The position numbers and the translations under genes are program-made. This document shows positions 19,091 to 28,823 of a DNA stretch of 64,000 nucleotides, piece after piece. Source of the stretch: Desulfosporosinus youngiae DSM 17734 (GTDB lineage Bacteria > Bacillota > Desulfitobacteriia > Desulfitobacteriales > Desulfitobacteriaceae). The DNA lies in assembly GCF_000244895.1 (NCBI RefSeq), contig NZ_CM001441.1, forward strand, positions 5,495,417-5,559,416, read 5' to 3'. The notes under the pieces were generated by a model that had not been told where the DNA came from, made no database searches, and worked only from the letters and a program-made list of their open reading frames with translations. The stretch's first letter is position 1. Each line of letters opens with the position of its first letter.

Positions 19091-19913
19091 GGTTCGCCGC
19101 CTCCTCCCGCAGTTCTTTTAGGGCCTGGTCTGCTTGCTCAAGCGAAGGAGCATTCCCATGCCAGCCTGCTTGATCTTCCATGAAGGAAACTCCTTTCCCT
19201 TTCACTGTCTTGGCAATGATCATCGTAGGCCTTCCTTTCACTGTTTTTGCCTCAGCAAAGGCTGAGAGCAAAGCATCTATCTCATGCCCGTCAACTTCAA
19301 TCACATGCCAGCAAAATGCCTGCCATTTCTGGGCAAGGGGAGCGGAACACATGACGCTGTCCGTCTTGCCGTCTATTTGCAATCCGTTATAATCGATAAT
19401 CGCCGTGAGATTATCGAGCTTATAATGAGCTGCCGCCATAGCTGCTTCCCAAATTTGCCCTTCTGCCATTTCACCATCGCCCAACAAGGCATATACCCGG
19501 TAATCTTTGCCATCCAGCTTGCCTGCCAAGGCCATGCCATTAGCGGCTGATAGCCCCTGCCCTAATGAACCTGTCGACATATCGACTCCAGGGGTCTTTT
19601 TCATATCCGGATGTCCCTGTAAGGGATGGCCTGTTTTGCGAAGCCCCTGCAACTCCTCTTTGGGGAAATATCCCTTTTCCGCAAGAGCGGAATAAAGCAC
19701 GGGAGCTGCATGCCCTTTAGAGAGGACGAAGCGATCCCGATCCGCCCAATTAGGTTCTTGGGGATTAATTTTCATCTCATTGAAGAACAAGGTCGCCACG
19801 ATATCTGCAGCGGATAAGCTTCCGCCGGGATGTCCTGATTTTGCGGCGGCAAGCATGGATATGATGTCTTGACGAATAACATTTGCGACTCGCTTTAGTT
19901 CAGTTTTGATCAC
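19083..19913 (-). CDS. Transketolase, N-terminal subunit
   Basis: About 276 residues carrying the thiamine-diphosphate pyrophosphate-binding domain: SGHPGGSLSAADIVATL, SKGHAAPVLYSALAE, STGSLGQGLSAANGMALAG and the GDG motif LLGDGEMAEGQIWEAAMAA followed by DYNGLQIDG. It pairs with the C-terminal subunit, translated from an overlapping start. The GTG at 19913 stands 9 bases after GGAGG; a TTG at 19919 is closer to that site and less likely. It follows prfB by 28 bp, so the pair may share its transcript. Confidence 0.95.
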   Translation of the reverse strand: MIKTELKRVANVIRQDIISMLAAAKSGHPGGSLSAADIVATLFFNEMKINPQEPNWADRDRFVLSKGHAAPVLYSALAEKGYFPKEELQGLRKTGHPLQGHPDMKKTPGVDMSTGSLGQGLSAANGMALAGKLDGKDYRVYALLGDGEMAEGQIWEAAMAAAHYKLDNLTAIIDYNGLQIDGKTDSVMCSAPLAQKWQAFCWHVIEVDGHEIDALLSAFAEAKTVKGRPTMIIAKTVKGKGVSFMEDQAGWHGNAPSLEQADQALKELREEAANLG

Positions 19914-19940
19914 GCCCAATTCCCTCCTTTAACATTTGGC

Positions 19941-21048
19941 TCAATGCACTGTTTTAGTCTTCTGTAGAAACGCTGCGATGAATGCATCAATTTCCCCATC
20001 CATCACTGCCGAGACATTCCCTGTTTCCACATTGGTACGGTGGTCCTTGACCAGGCTGTAAGGATGGAAGACATAAGAACGTATTTGGCTGCCCCAGGCA
20101 ATCTCTTGCTGCTCGCCCCGGATTTCAGATATCTCCGCTTCTTGTTCCTTACGTTTAAGCTCCAACAACTTAGCCTGCAAAACCCGCATGGCCGCGGCTT
20201 TATTTTGAGTTTGCGAACGTTCACTCTGACACTGGACGACAATACCGGTGGGTAAGTGGGTAATTCTAATGGCAGAATCGGTTTTGTTAACATGCTGACC
20301 GCCTGCTCCGCCGGATCGATAAGTATCGATCCTTAAGTCTTCAGCATCAATGGGTATCTCATCATTGTCCTCAGCAACTTCGGGTATTACATCCACGGAG
20401 GCAAATGAAGTATGACGACGTCCGGATGCATCAAACGGGGAAATCCTCACTAAGCGATGCACACCTTTTTCCGATTTAGCATAGCCGTAGGCATTTTCCC
20501 CACTAAAGGACAAGGTTGCACTTTTAATACCTGCTTCCTCTCCATGCAGAAAGTCAAGGGTTTCGACTTTATATCCGTGGCGTTCTCCCCAACGAATATA
20601 AAGCCGGTAGAGCATTTGCACCCAATCTTGAGCTTCTGTCCCCCCTGCTCCCGCATGAAGGGTCAAAATAGCATTATTCCGGTCATAGGGCCCGGAAAGC
20701 AGCAATTCTAATTCCAAAGCTTCAAACCTTTGCTTAAGCGCCTCTATTCCTTGCTCGATGTCGGGTTCCAGGCTTACATCGTCTTCTTCTACCGCTAGTT
20801 GCCAAAGGGTGGAAGTTTCCTCAAGTTCCTGCTTCAGCTCTTCATAGGTTTTAACTTTGCCTTGATGCAAGGATAGCTCCTGCATGATCTTTTGGGCGTT
20901 CACAGGGTCATCCCATAAATCCGGTCTATGAAATTCTGTTTCTAAAGCACTGATTTTATCCCGACGCTTAGCAACGTCAAAGGGAAACCCTCAAATCTGC
21001 CAAAGACATTTCTAATGTTTCTAATTCCTTTTTCCAATCAGAAAGCAT
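19941..21048 (-). CDS. prfB: Peptide chain release factor 2 (programmed +1 frameshift)
   Basis: The short first frame starts at ATG 21048 (after AAAGGGTGAT) and ends after 23 codons at an in-frame UGA in CTTTGAC (20976-20982). A +1 shift there joins it to the main frame, giving about 368 residues. This is the classical autoregulatory site: when RF2 is scarce the ribosome shifts and makes more. RF2 recognises UAA and UGA. The codon-recognition motif SPF (VRISPFDASGRR) and the GGQ loop (SGGAGGQHVNKTDSA) are present. The position right after secA matches the secA-prfB order of Bacilli. Annotating only the downstream frame would truncate the N-terminus by about 48 residues. Confidence 0.95.
20976..20982 (-). 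other. prfB +1 programmed frameshift site
   Basis: The heptamer CTTTGAC reads CUU UGA C in the first frame. The upstream stretch AGGGTTTCC may act as the internal Shine-Dalgarno-like stimulator that helps the shift. After the shift the frame continues GAC GTT GCT AAG. Confidence 0.93.
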
Positions 21049-21123
21049 CCATTATCACCCTTTCCAATTCAGTTTGCTTTCTAGATTATTATCTATCTAT
21101 AAAGCAACAGCTCACTGAATTTA

Positions 21124-23631
21124 TCAGCGTTGCTTTTTCTTTGCTCCACAACACTTCTTATATTTCAATCCACTTCCACAAGGACAGAGGTCATTACGAC
21201 CGATTTGGTCTCCTGTGTGAATTGGTTTGCTAGGTTCACCCTCATAACGGTTTTCCGTCACATTACGCGGCTGCTCAGCGACTTCTTCCCTTACCTGTGG
21301 TGTGACCCGCATGACATAACGGATTATATCGTCCTGAATGGACTCAATCATCCCTTGGAACATTTCAAACCCTTCACGTCTATATTCAACGAGCGGGTTT
21401 TTCTGACCATAGGCACGTAAGCCGATGCCATCCCGCAGCATATCCATGGCATCAAGATGATCCATCCATTTGCTGTCGACAACTTGAAGCATCACAGCAC
21501 GCTCAACTTCCCGCATCAGGTCGGCACCAAACATCTCCTCGCGGCTCTTGTAAAGTTCTTTGGCCTTATCAATCAGCATTTCTTCAATTTCCTCGGCCGA
21601 AAGATCGGCTAATTCTTCGGGAGATAAATGAATTCCCGGCAGAAAGAAGCCTTCAACATAATCTGCTAAACTAGCCAAATCCCACTCTTCCGGAAAGGTG
21701 CTTTCTCCACTAAACATAGTGATACTGTTTTTGGCTGCTTTTTCTAACATGTCCATAATATTGTCATACAGGTTTTCTCCCATGAGCACTGCCCGGCGCT
21801 GGGCATAAATAACCTCACGTTGTTGATTCATGACATCATCATAGTCAAGAACATGTTTACGAATATCAAAGTTGCGGTTCTCAACCCGCCGTTGCGCGGT
21901 TTCAATAGAACGGGAAATCATTTTTGAGGTAATAGGTATGCTGTCATCCATTCCTAATTTATCCATGACTCCCATAATATTTTCCGCACCGAATAAGCGC
22001 ATCAAATCATCTTCTAACGAAATAAAAAACTGAGTTGATCCGGGGTCGCCTTGACGTCCGGCACGTCCCCGCAATTGATTATCAATCCGTCTGGATTCGT
22101 GCCGTTCTGTCCCAATAATATGTAAGCCGCCTATTTCTGCTATGCCCTCACCTAAAATAATATCGGTTCCCCGGCCTGCCATGTTTGTAGCGATCGTAAC
22201 CATGCCGTGTTGTCCGGCTTGCGCAACAATTTCAGCTTCTTTTTCATGGAATTTGGCATTAAGAACTTGGTGCGGAACTCCGCGTCGTTCTAAGAGTTTG
22301 CTTAAATGTTCGGATTTTTCGACCGAAACCGTTCCTACAAGAAGTGGTTGTCCTTTGGCATGCTTTTCAATGATACTATCGACAACCGCTAAGAACTTCC
22401 CTTCCTCAGTGCGATAAATAACATCTGGTTCATCTTTACGCAGCAAAGGTTTGTTGGTTGGGATCTCCACAACATCCAGTTTGTATATTTTCCGGAATTC
22501 CGGTTCTTCCGTCATAGCCGTTCCGGTCATACCTGAAAGTTTATCATACATTCTGAAGTAATTTTGGAAGGTGATCGTAGCCAGTGTTTGAGACTCTTTT
22601 TCAATCTTTACGCCCTCTTTGGCTTCAATGGCTTGATGCAGACCTTCACTGTAGCGACGCCCAAACATCAGACGTCCGGTAAACTCGTCAACAATAATGA
22701 CTTCTCCGTCTTTAACCACATAATCCCGATCCCGTTTGAAGAGGGTGTGCGCCTTCAGGGCTTGATTGACGTGATGGGCCAACTCGGTATGAATATCCTC
22801 ATAAAGGTTGTCGACTCCCAACATACTCTCAACTCGACTTACGCCTTTTTCTGTAAGGGTGACAACTCGTTCCTTTTCAATAACTTTGTAATCTTCCTCA
22901 GGTTTCAAGCGCGGAATAATCATAGCCACTCTGAAATATAACTCCGTCGGCTTGTCCGCTTCACCCGAAATAATAAGCGGGGTCCGTGCTTCGTCAATAA
23001 GAATCGAGTCTACCTCGTCCACGATAGCATAATGAAGCTCACGTTGAACTAAAGCCTCAGGCCGCGTAACCATATTATCCCTAAGGTAATCAAACCCGAA
23101 TTCATTATTCGTACCATAAACAATGTCTGAAGCATAACTGTTCCGACGTTCCTCATAGTTTAAGCCATGAACCACTAAACCCACAGATAGCCCTAAGAAT
23201 TTGTGAATTCGTCCCATCCATTCGCTGTCACGTCGGGCCAGGTAATCATTGACGGTAATAACATGGACTCCTTTTCCTGTTAAAGCATTCAAATAGGCCG
23301 GTAACGTAGCTACGAGGGTTTTTCCTTCCCCTGTACGCATCTCCGCAATCCGGCTGTCGTGGAGTACCATTCCTCCGATTAACTGGACATCATAGTGACG
23401 CTGTTCAATCACCCTGCGGCCGGCCTCCCGGACAACAGCAAAAGCCTCAGGCAATAGGCTGTTTAGATCTTCGCCCCGCTCTAAACGTCCTCGGAATTCA
23501 GCGGTTTTACCACGCAATTCGTCATCGCTCAAAGCTTGGATCGTCGGTTCCAGACTATTAATCACCGCAACGCGTTTTTTATATTTTCGTATTTCACGCG
23601 CATTGTCATCAAATAAATTTAAAAACCCCAT
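21124..23631 (-). CDS. secA: Protein translocase ATPase SecA
   Basis: About 835 residues. SecA is the motor that pushes unfolded preproteins through SecYEG. NBD1 has Walker [18 protein letters not shown] and Walker [21 protein letters not shown]; the preprotein cross-linking domain follows, NBD2 has [17 protein letters not shown]-like and [18 protein letters not shown] blocks, then helical scaffold and wing domains. The C-terminal SEC-C zinc motif [13 protein letters not shown] binds SecB or ribosomes. The ATG at 23631 follows AAAGGTGGACATA; upstream in-frame Met codons lack a site. Its upstream region was interrupted by an insertion sequence 80 bp before the start, but a promoter remains between them. 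Confidence 0.98.
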   Translation of the reverse strand: MGFLNLFDDNAREIRKYKKRVAVINSLEPTIQALSDDELRGKTAEFRGRLERGEDLNSLLPEAFAVVREAGRRVIEQRHYDVQLIGGMVLHDSRIAEMRTGEGKTLVATLPAYLNALTGKGVHVITVNDYLARRDSEWMGRIHKFLGLSVGLVVHGLNYEERRNSYASDIVYGTNNEFGFDYLRDNMVTRPEALVQRELHYAIVDEVDSILIDEARTPLIISGEADKPTELYFRVAMIIPRLKPEEDYKVIEKERVVTLTEKGVSRVESMLGVDNLYEDIHTELAHHVNQALKAHTLFKRDRDYVVKDGEVIIVDEFTGRLMFGRRYSEGLHQAIEAKEGVKIEKESQTLATITFQNYFRMYDKLSGMTGTAMTEEPEFRKIYKLDVVEIPTNKPLLRKDEPDVIYRTEEGKFLAVVDSIIEKHAKGQPLLVGTVSVEKSEHLSKLLERRGVPHQVLNAKFHEKEAEIVAQAGQHGMVTIATNMAGRGTDIILGEGIAEIGGLHIIGTERHESRRIDNQLRGRAGRQGDPGSTQFFISLEDDLMRLFGAENIMGVMDKLGMDDSIPITSKMISRSIETAQRRVENRNFDIRKHVLDYDDVMNQQREVIYAQRRAVLMGENLYDNIMDMLEKAAKNSITMFSGESTFPEEWDLASLADYVEGFFLPGIHLSPEELADLSAEEIEEMLIDKAKELYKSREEMFGADLMREVERAVMLQVVDSKWMDHLDAMDMLRDGIGLRAYGQKNPLVEYRREGFEMFQGMIESIQDDIIRYVMRVTPQVREEVAEQPRNVTENRYEGEPSKPIHTGDQIGRNDLCPCGSGLKYKKCCGAKKKQR

Positions 23632-23663
23632 TATGTCCACCTTTCTCAATCCTATATTCATTA

Positions 23664-23692
23664 ATTCTAACATCCCTATGATACGACTGCAA
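23664..23692 (-). promoter_or_regulatory. Candidate secA promoter between IS and gene
   Basis: On the minus strand TTGCAG, a 17-base spacer and TAGAAT are found about 32 bases before the secA start. The -10 matches consensus in 5 of 6 positions, the -35 in 3. It lies wholly inside the short segment between the insertion sequence and secA. Confidence 0.5.
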
Positions 23693-23711
23693 CCAAGCTA
23701 GGGGATTTACT

Positions 23712-24953
23712 CACGTCAAACGCATGAAAGCATTCACTCTGATAAAACTTGTAACGTGAATTTCAAAAATTACATTTGCATGATTTGTTCAATGTACTTG
23801 ACTGGATCAGAACAAAAAGCAAATCGTTTCCCCTTTAACGAGGCCTTCATTCCTATGTCTAATCGTTTCAAAAGAGGCAGGCACATTTTGCGTAAGATGT
23901 TTAGGTTTAATGCCGCATTTTTATCCAACGTCGTGTTACCGTCTTCTCGAAAGGTCACATCCAACTGCCAATGCATACTTTCAATCGCCCAATGTCCTCT
24001 CACCGCTTTCGCCATCGTTTCCACATCCAGCGGCAAACTACTGATATAATATCTCGTCTCTTCCCTAATTCGACCTTTCTTTTCAATCGTTTTAACGACC
24101 ATTCCTATACTTTTTAGCCCTTTCCATCTTTGCCGATCCAGTAGCCACGATAGATCATCACTCTGATAATATTGGCGTTTCTCTAATTGACTTCGTGCTT
24201 TTTCTATCGTTTGGGTATAGGCTGCTTTTGTTCGGAATTCTTTATCTTCAAGATACAAGACCACATCTTTGTACAGATTCCCTTGATTCTCTTTGAGGGC
24301 TAACACATAATCTCCCTTTTGCTTGATGATTTGTTCGGCAATTTTAGTTTGTGTCCCCATCGCGTCTAGAGTGACAATAGATCCCTTGATCGTTAAGGTT
24401 TTAAGGAGTTCAGGAATGGCTATGATTTCATTCTCTTTCTCATGGACGACCGTTTGACCAAAACAGACTCCGTCTTCTTTGCACCAGGCTGAGACGACAT
24501 GCAGAGGGCGCTTTTCAATCACCGCAGTGCCACGCATCGTTTTTCCGTCAATATTGATGATCTTCTGAAGGCTTTTTCCTTCTTCTTGGCTTAGCATTTG
24601 GTTGAAAGCCATTTGGATCTGCCTCATAGCTTCCGGATGTATAAGCGCCATGACACGCTGAAGGGTATCATGCGAAGGAATGCCATGGGGAAGGTCCAGA
24701 TACTTCCTCAAAAGGGTCTGTTTAGAAACAGCGAAGATTTGGATTTCCTCCCAAGTATCCGCATTAGCTAACATTCCAATCAACACAATGACTACGATGT
24801 CAATCAGTTTGTGCTTGGTTTTATAGGCTTGCCTTGGGTCATTGATTCGTTCGATTTCTGCAAAGAGCTCTTTCATCATAAACTCCCCCTCTTCTCTTGG
24901 GGAAAGTTTACCATCCTTTCGCTCTTTTAGCTATTTCTCATGCGTTTGACGTG
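23712..24953. mobile_element. ISAs1-family insertion sequence, intact
   Basis: The element is 1242 bp long. Its ends are perfect 16-bp inverted repeats (CACGTCAAACGCATGA at 23712-23727 and its complement at 24938-24953). The 10-bp sequence GGGATTTACT is duplicated directly outside both ends (23702-23711 and 24954-24963), a target duplication of the size usual for this family. One full transposase gene fills it. Perfect ends and duplication point to a recent insertion. Confidence 0.96.
23770..24879 (-). CDS. ISAs1 family transposase
   Basis: 369 residues, full length for the family (related to the H-repeat-associated proteins). The N-terminal DUF4338/DDE-associated part reads INDPRQAYKTKHKLIDIVVIVL. 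The DDE catalytic residues can be placed in IDGKTMRG (first Asp), TLDAMGTQ (second Asp) and WAIESMHWQLDVTF (Glu). No stop or frameshift breaks the frame, so it could be active. Start ATG at 24879 or the next codon, behind GGGGGAG. Transcription runs in the same direction as hpf and secA. Confidence 0.96.
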   Translation of the reverse strand: MMKELFAEIERINDPRQAYKTKHKLIDIVVIVLIGMLANADTWEEIQIFAVSKQTLLRKYLDLPHGIPSHDTLQRVMALIHPEAMRQIQMAFNQMLSQEEGKSLQKIINIDGKTMRGTAVIEKRPLHVVSAWCKEDGVCFGQTVVHEKENEIIAIPELLKTLTIKGSIVTLDAMGTQTKIAEQIIKQKGDYVLALKENQGNLYKDVVLYLEDKEFRTKAAYTQTIEKARSQLEKRQYYQSDDLSWLLDRQRWKGLKSIGMVVKTIEKKGRIREETRYYISSLPLDVETMAKAVRGHWAIESMHWQLDVTFREDGNTTLDKNAALNLNILRKMCLPLLKRLDIGMKASLKGKRFAFCSDPVKYIEQIMQM

Positions 24954-25032
24954 GGGATTTACTTATAGGATACCCATTTCTGTTTCCGAAACGTTGTGGT
25001 AGAATCTATGATCATTCCTGATTACTTATGTA

Positions 25033-25058
25033 GAAAGGCCCGCATATGCGGGCCTTTC
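25033..25058 (-). terminator. Terminator downstream of hpf
   Basis: GAAAGGCCCGCATATGCGGGCCTTTC is a perfect 26-base palindrome (arms GAAAGGCCCGCAT on both strands) about 67 bp after the hpf stop. A T-tract is short, so it works in either direction at best moderately. Confidence 0.75.
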
Positions 25059-25124
25059 GCCTGATTATTAAAGCGAGGGCTCAGTCCGATTACGCCACGC
25101 AATTTGCCACGCTTCTTGACTGAA

Positions 25125-25655
25125 TTAAGTCTGGGGTTGAAGCAGCCCATAGTCGCCATTATTACGGAGGTAAACTACATTCATCTCTTGACTCTCTGAA
25201 TTGGTAAACACAAAGAACGAATGACCTACGAGATTCATCTGCATAATGGCTTCTTCTACTGACATGGGTTTCGCAGAGAACTTTTTATGCCGGACGACTT
25301 CCTCACGCGGTTCATCCGCCGCAGCAACCGGATGCTTAGAATCGTGATCTTTTAAGACCTTGGTACGCATCCGCTTATTAATCCGAGTCCGATATTTATC
25401 AATCTGACGTTCTAATTTCTCAACAACCATGTCAATGGACGAGTACATATCTTCAGTTTCTTCTTCGCCACGTAAGATCATGCCATTAAGCGGAGCCGTA
25501 ACCTCCACCCGATGCCGATCACGTTCGACAAGCAAGGTTACCTGAACGTCCATAAACTCATCTGAGTATTTAGCTAGCTTACCCACTCGTTTCATAACGT
25601 ACTCTTTAAGGGCGTCTGTAAGTTCGATATGTTTACCACGAATATTAATGTTCAT
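25125..25655 (-). CDS. hpf: Ribosome hibernation promoting factor, long form
   Basis: 176 residues. The N-terminal domain (MNINIRGKHIELTDALKEYV to about residue 100) binds the decoding centre of the 30S subunit, and the C-terminal domain (KKFSAKPMSVEEAIMQMNLVG, from about 128) dimerises it to make 100S ribosome pairs in resting cells. This two-domain length is the usual Firmicutes form. The ATG follows AAGGGGGTTGAATTA. The gene precedes secA and prfB, an order shared with Bacilli, but here the insertion sequence lies between hpf and secA. Confidence 0.96.
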   Translation of the reverse strand: MNINIRGKHIELTDALKEYVMKRVGKLAKYSDEFMDVQVTLLVERDRHRVEVTAPLNGMILRGEEETEDMYSSIDMVVEKLERQIDKYRTRINKRMRTKVLKDHDSKHPVAAADEPREEVVRHKKFSAKPMSVEEAIMQMNLVGHSFFVFTNSESQEMNVVYLRNNGDYGLLQPQT

Positions 25656-25768
25656 TAATTCAACCCCCTTCTATGCTGATATATAAGTAATATTCCCGAT
25701 TTACACAAAAAATCCTGCTTAATATTAATATAATGTTAAGGATCTTGATAGTTTCTCTTAAAATTCCC

Positions 25769-25805
25769 AAAAAGAGAATCGCTGATATAATACCAACAAT
25801 TCTCT
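25769..25805 (-). terminator. Terminator of the cold shock gene
   Basis: On the minus strand AGAGAATTG and CGATTCTCT form a stem with a loop of about 15 bases, followed by TTTTTGGG. It lies 24 bp after the csp stop. Confidence 0.75.
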
Positions 25806-25828
25806 CTCCAGCCGATTTGTGAATTAGA

Positions 25829-26026
25829 TTAACGGACCATCACATTAGAAGCCTGCTCTCCACGCGGACCTTGAATCACATCAAACTCCACATTCTGACC
25901 TTCTTCAAGAGTACGGAATCCGTCTCCAACGACTGATTGAAAATGCACAAAAATATCTTGCCCATTTTCTTGCTCAATAAATCCGTAACCTTTTTGTTTG
26001 CTAAACCATTTGACTTTGCCTACCAC
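25829..26026 (-). CDS. Cold shock protein (CspA family)
   Basis: 65 residues, a single five-stranded OB-fold cold shock domain. The RNA-binding motifs RNP1 (KGYGFIE) and RNP2 (DIFVHFQSV) are both intact. Such proteins bind single-stranded RNA as chaperones and stimulate translation at low temperature or in general growth. The start is GTG, 10 bases after GGAGG, with an A/T-rich spacer. A 159-bp leader-like gap separates it from the upstream ABC transporter gene, and a terminator follows it, so it is probably its own unit. Confidence 0.95.
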   Translation of the reverse strand: MVGKVKWFSKQKGYGFIEQENGQDIFVHFQSVVGDGFRTLEEGQNVEFDVIQGPRGEQASNVMVR

Positions 26027-26117
26027 TTAAAAAAAACCTCCTTGAATTGTCCAAGTTCTGAAATTAATCCCAACTTGACTCATACTAAGGAGGATAACCA
26101 ACATCACCTAACTTTAA

Positions 26118-26150
26118 ACCTCACTCGAAGCTCAAAGCTCGATCCTCGAA
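26118..26150. repeat. Degenerate CTCGAAG-type intergenic repeat
   Basis: CTCACTCGAAG, CTCAAAG, CTCGATC and CTCGAAG follow one another with a 7-8 base rhythm. It is similar to the words at 13714, 60004 and 61172. Confidence 0.45.
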
Positions 26151-26185
26151 GTTGCTTGGGCAATGCTCAGCGAATGTACAAAGGC

Positions 26186-26905
26186 TTATAAGATTTTGCT
26201 CAAAAACGCCTGGGTCCTCGGGTTCTTAGGACTCTCGAAGACTTGGTTAGGTTTTCCCTCTTCTAAAATAATTCCTTCATCCATAAAGATCACCCGATCT
26301 CCAACTTCACGAGCAAATCCCATCTCATGAGTTACGACAACCATGGTCATTCCTTCACGTGCCAAGTCTTTCATGACGGATAATACCTCTCCCACCATTT
26401 CCGGATCAAGAGCGGAAGTAGCCTCATCGAAAAGCATTATTTTAGGTTTCATGGCTAAGGCCCGAGCAATAGCAACCCTTTGCTGCTGTCCTCCGGAAAG
26501 GCGGTCCGGATATTCATCAGCTTTATCAAATAACCCAACTTTAGCCAAAAGCTCCATGCCAATCTTTCGTGCTTCCTTCTTATTTGTCTTTCGCACAACT
26601 TCCGGAGCAAGTACAATATTTTCAATGGCTGTCATATGCGGAAAGAGATTGAAGCGCTGAAAAACCATTCCTACTTCCCGACGAATCGCGTTAACATTTA
26701 CGTCTGAGTTAAGAGGAATTCCGTCCACGATAATTTCTCCATTGGTTGGCTCTTCTAATTTATTCAAACAGCGCAAGAACGTACTCTTACCGGAACCACT
26801 CGGTCCGATAACGACAACTACTTCTTTTTCACTTATATGGCAATTGATCCCCTTGAGAACTTCGAGCTTGCCAAATGATTTGTGCAAATTCTTAACCAAG
26901 ATCAT
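26186..26905 (-). CDS. Polar amino acid ABC transporter, ATP-binding protein
   Basis: 239 residues, GlnQ/HisP-type ATPase. Walker [17 protein letters not shown]-loop [19 protein letters not shown], signature [15 protein letters not shown], Walker [15 protein letters not shown] and the switch His in VVTHEMGF are all present. It powers the importer whose permease overlaps it by 14 bp and whose binding protein lies upstream. The ATG follows AGGAGGCTAGGTAAGA, located inside the permease gene end, so the two are translationally coupled. Confidence 0.96.
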   Translation of the reverse strand: MILVKNLHKSFGKLEVLKGINCHISEKEVVVVIGPSGSGKSTFLRCLNKLEEPTNGEIIVDGIPLNSDVNVNAIRREVGMVFQRFNLFPHMTAIENIVLAPEVVRKTNKKEARKIGMELLAKVGLFDKADEYPDRLSGGQQQRVAIARALAMKPKIMLFDEATSALDPEMVGEVLSVMKDLAREGMTMVVVTHEMGFAREVGDRVIFMDEGIILEEGKPNQVFESPKNPRTQAFLSKIL

Positions 26906-27569
26906 TCTTACCTAGCCTCCTCTCCATATAGGCAACCCATTGGGCAATCAATTGGGTCATTACTAGGTAATATAAAGCAACTGCCAGATACATGGGGAGC
27001 GGCTGATAGGTTCTTCCCACAATAATCTTTCCGGTATAAAAAAGCTCTTGTATCGCAATGATTGATAATAGCGAGGAATCCTTAAGCAAAGCAATAAATT
27101 CATTACCTAAAGGAGGAATCGTCCGTTTAAACGCTTGGGGAAGAACAATATACCGCAAAGCCTGAATCTGAGTCATACCCAATGACCGTGCTGCTTCTGT
27201 CTGACCCCGGTCTATTGACTGAATGCCCGCTCTGAATATCTCAGCAATGTAAGCACCCGAATTAAGGCCCATTGCTAATATTCCGGCGGTATACTGATAG
27301 TTGTCAGGCATAGTCTGCCATTTAAGAAGCATCGGAATTCCAAAATAGACTAAGAAGATTTGTACCAGTAGTGGAGTCCCTCTAAAGAAATCGATATAGG
27401 CAATCGCTCCAGCACGAACCAATTTGTGCTTGGATAGCCTTGCTAAGGCCATAAATAGACCGATAACGACTCCGATTGCAACAGCACCAGCCGTCAGCTC
27501 AAGAGTTAGCAGTGCCCCTTTGGCGAGAATAGGCATATTATCTATTACGACATGCCAGTTCATTCCCAC
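26892..27569 (-). CDS. Polar amino acid ABC transporter, permease
   Basis: 225 residues, HisMQ/GlnP type with about five membrane helices. The coupling loop is [32 protein letters not shown], quoted here in part as [18 protein letters not shown]. It probably works as a homodimer with the downstream ATPase. I chose the GTG at 27569 because a perfect AGGAGG stands 6 bases upstream; the ATG two codons later (27563) is the alternative. A hairpin separates it from the binding-protein gene. Confidence 0.95.
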   Translation of the reverse strand: MGMNWHVVIDNMPILAKGALLTLELTAGAVAIGVVIGLFMALARLSKHKLVRAGAIAYIDFFRGTPLLVQIFLVYFGIPMLLKWQTMPDNYQYTAGILAMGLNSGAYIAEIFRAGIQSIDRGQTEAARSLGMTQIQALRYIVLPQAFKRTIPPLGNEFIALLKDSSLLSIIAIQELFYTGKIIVGRTYQPLPMYLAVALYYLVMTQLIAQWVAYMERRLGKNDLG

Positions 27570-27742
27570 AATATTCCTCCTATCGTTTATTCTTGTATAC
27601 CAACCCACAAATCAAGTAACGTGAGTGAAATCTCATTTTTCAGCTATTTCATAATATATCGCCCTAAAATTATATAGTTTACCGCAAATTTTTACAAGTA
27701 GAAAACATGTCCATAACTTTCCTGTAGTTCAAAGGTAACATT

Positions 27743-27777
27743 AAAGGAAGGCACTTTACATCTCAGTGCCTTCCTTT
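27743..27777 (-). terminator. Intercistronic hairpin between binding protein and permease genes
   Basis: AAAGGAAGGCACT and AGTGCCTTCCTTT form a perfect 13-bp stem with a 9-base loop. It sits after the binding-protein stop and before the permease gene. In such operons a hairpin here usually leaves the binding protein more highly expressed than the membrane parts. Confidence 0.75.
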
Positions 27778-27810
27778 AGTTAAACGCTCAAAGGTGTGTA
27801 AGAAAGAATC

Positions 27811-28605
27811 TTAAAATTTAGGAGCGTCTTCTTTGAACCACTTCTTATAAATCTCATTATATTTTCCATTATCCATGAGTTTTTTCAATGAAGCGTTCAT
27901 TTTATCCGATAATTCAGTATTTCCAAGTTTCATAGCTATTCCATAGTACTCTGCACCAGAGTCTGCATTGACGGATTCAATTTGAGCATCAGGATTTTGG
28001 GCCTGGAACCAAAGTACAACCGGAGAGTCAGCAACAACAGCATCTACTCCGCCGCTTATCAGGGCGTTCATAGCATCGGGTGTTGTATCATATTTCTTGG
28101 TGTCCATTCCTTTTGCCTCGACTGCATATTGCCCTGTTGTATTGAGCTGTACGCCAATTTTCTTGCCCTTTAAATCCTCTAATGATTTATAACCGGCACC
28201 TTTTTTCATAGCGATATATTGACCACTTAAGAAATACTTGTCACTAAATTGGACACTCTTAGCACGCTCCTCAGTGATTGTCATCGCCGAGATGACCGCA
28301 TCATATTTTCCGGCTTGCAAAGCAGGAATTAAGCCATCAAAGGCAGCTGTTTCAATATTCACCTTTGTGTATCCCATATCTGCCCCGAGAGCCTGAATAA
28401 GTTCGATATCAAACCCTGTTGCCTGCTGCTTTTCATCCATAAACTCAAACGGCGCATAGGCAATATCCGAGCCAACCCTCAGGACTTTTTCGGTAGGTGC
28501 GGAATCCGATTGTTTGGGCGCGTCGTTGCTGCCGCAGCCGGCAAGGGTCAAGAGACTTAAACTTAGTAGCCCGGCTAAAACAAAACGCAATTTTGATTTA
28601 AACAT
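27811..28605 (-). CDS. Polar (probably basic) amino acid-binding lipoprotein
   Basis: 264 residues. Signal peptide and lipobox FVLAGLLSLSLLTLAGCGS give a surface lipoprotein. The mature part is a family 3 solute-binding protein: VGSDIAYAPFEFMDEKQQ, GFDIELIQALGADMG, DGLIPALQAGKYDAVISAM, ITEERAKSVQFSDKYF, and the second-lobe LKGKKIGVQLNTTGQYAV. The overall pattern is closest to basic amino acid binding proteins, but the ligand is inferred. It heads the importer unit with permease and ATPase, and its promoter region carries a possible ARG box. Confidence 0.93.
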   Translation of the reverse strand: MFKSKLRFVLAGLLSLSLLTLAGCGSNDAPKQSDSAPTEKVLRVGSDIAYAPFEFMDEKQQATGFDIELIQALGADMGYTKVNIETAAFDGLIPALQAGKYDAVISAMTITEERAKSVQFSDKYFLSGQYIAMKKGAGYKSLEDLKGKKIGVQLNTTGQYAVEAKGMDTKKYDTTPDAMNALISGGVDAVVADSPVVLWFQAQNPDAQIESVNADSGAEYYGIAMKLGNTELSDKMNASLKKLMDNGKYNEIYKKWFKEDAPKF

Positions 28606-28693
28606 AGATATTCCCCTCTCTTTTGGACGTTATTAGCAAAAAACCTCCTGAAAACGCTATGGTTTCTTGCTTAAGCTTATCCTTTTGATTTCG

Positions 28694-28722
28694 ATTATAC
28701 TCATTCGCGAATAATTATACAA
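28694..28722 (-). promoter_or_regulatory. Promoter with ARG-box-like operator upstream of the amino acid transporter
   Basis: Minus strand: TTGTAT, 17 bases, TATAAT, about 90 bases before the binding-protein start. Within it TGTATAATTATTCG (28708-28721) matches the ArgR operator half-block TGAATAATTATTCA in 12 of 14 positions. The palindrome ATTCGCGAAT (28703-28712) overlaps its end. Confidence 0.5.
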
Positions 28723-28823
28723 CTTATTTTTTCAATTTTAGCACTTATTCTTCCTGAAGCTGCAAGAACCTCAATTTATCATTTTCTACTACTATTGGAT
28801 GAATTTTTTATCAAGTATTAAGG

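Noticed and set aside
25033-25058. Insertion scar or attachment site in the hpf-secA gap
   Set aside because: The palindrome has terminator features and lies 70 bp outside the IS target duplication.
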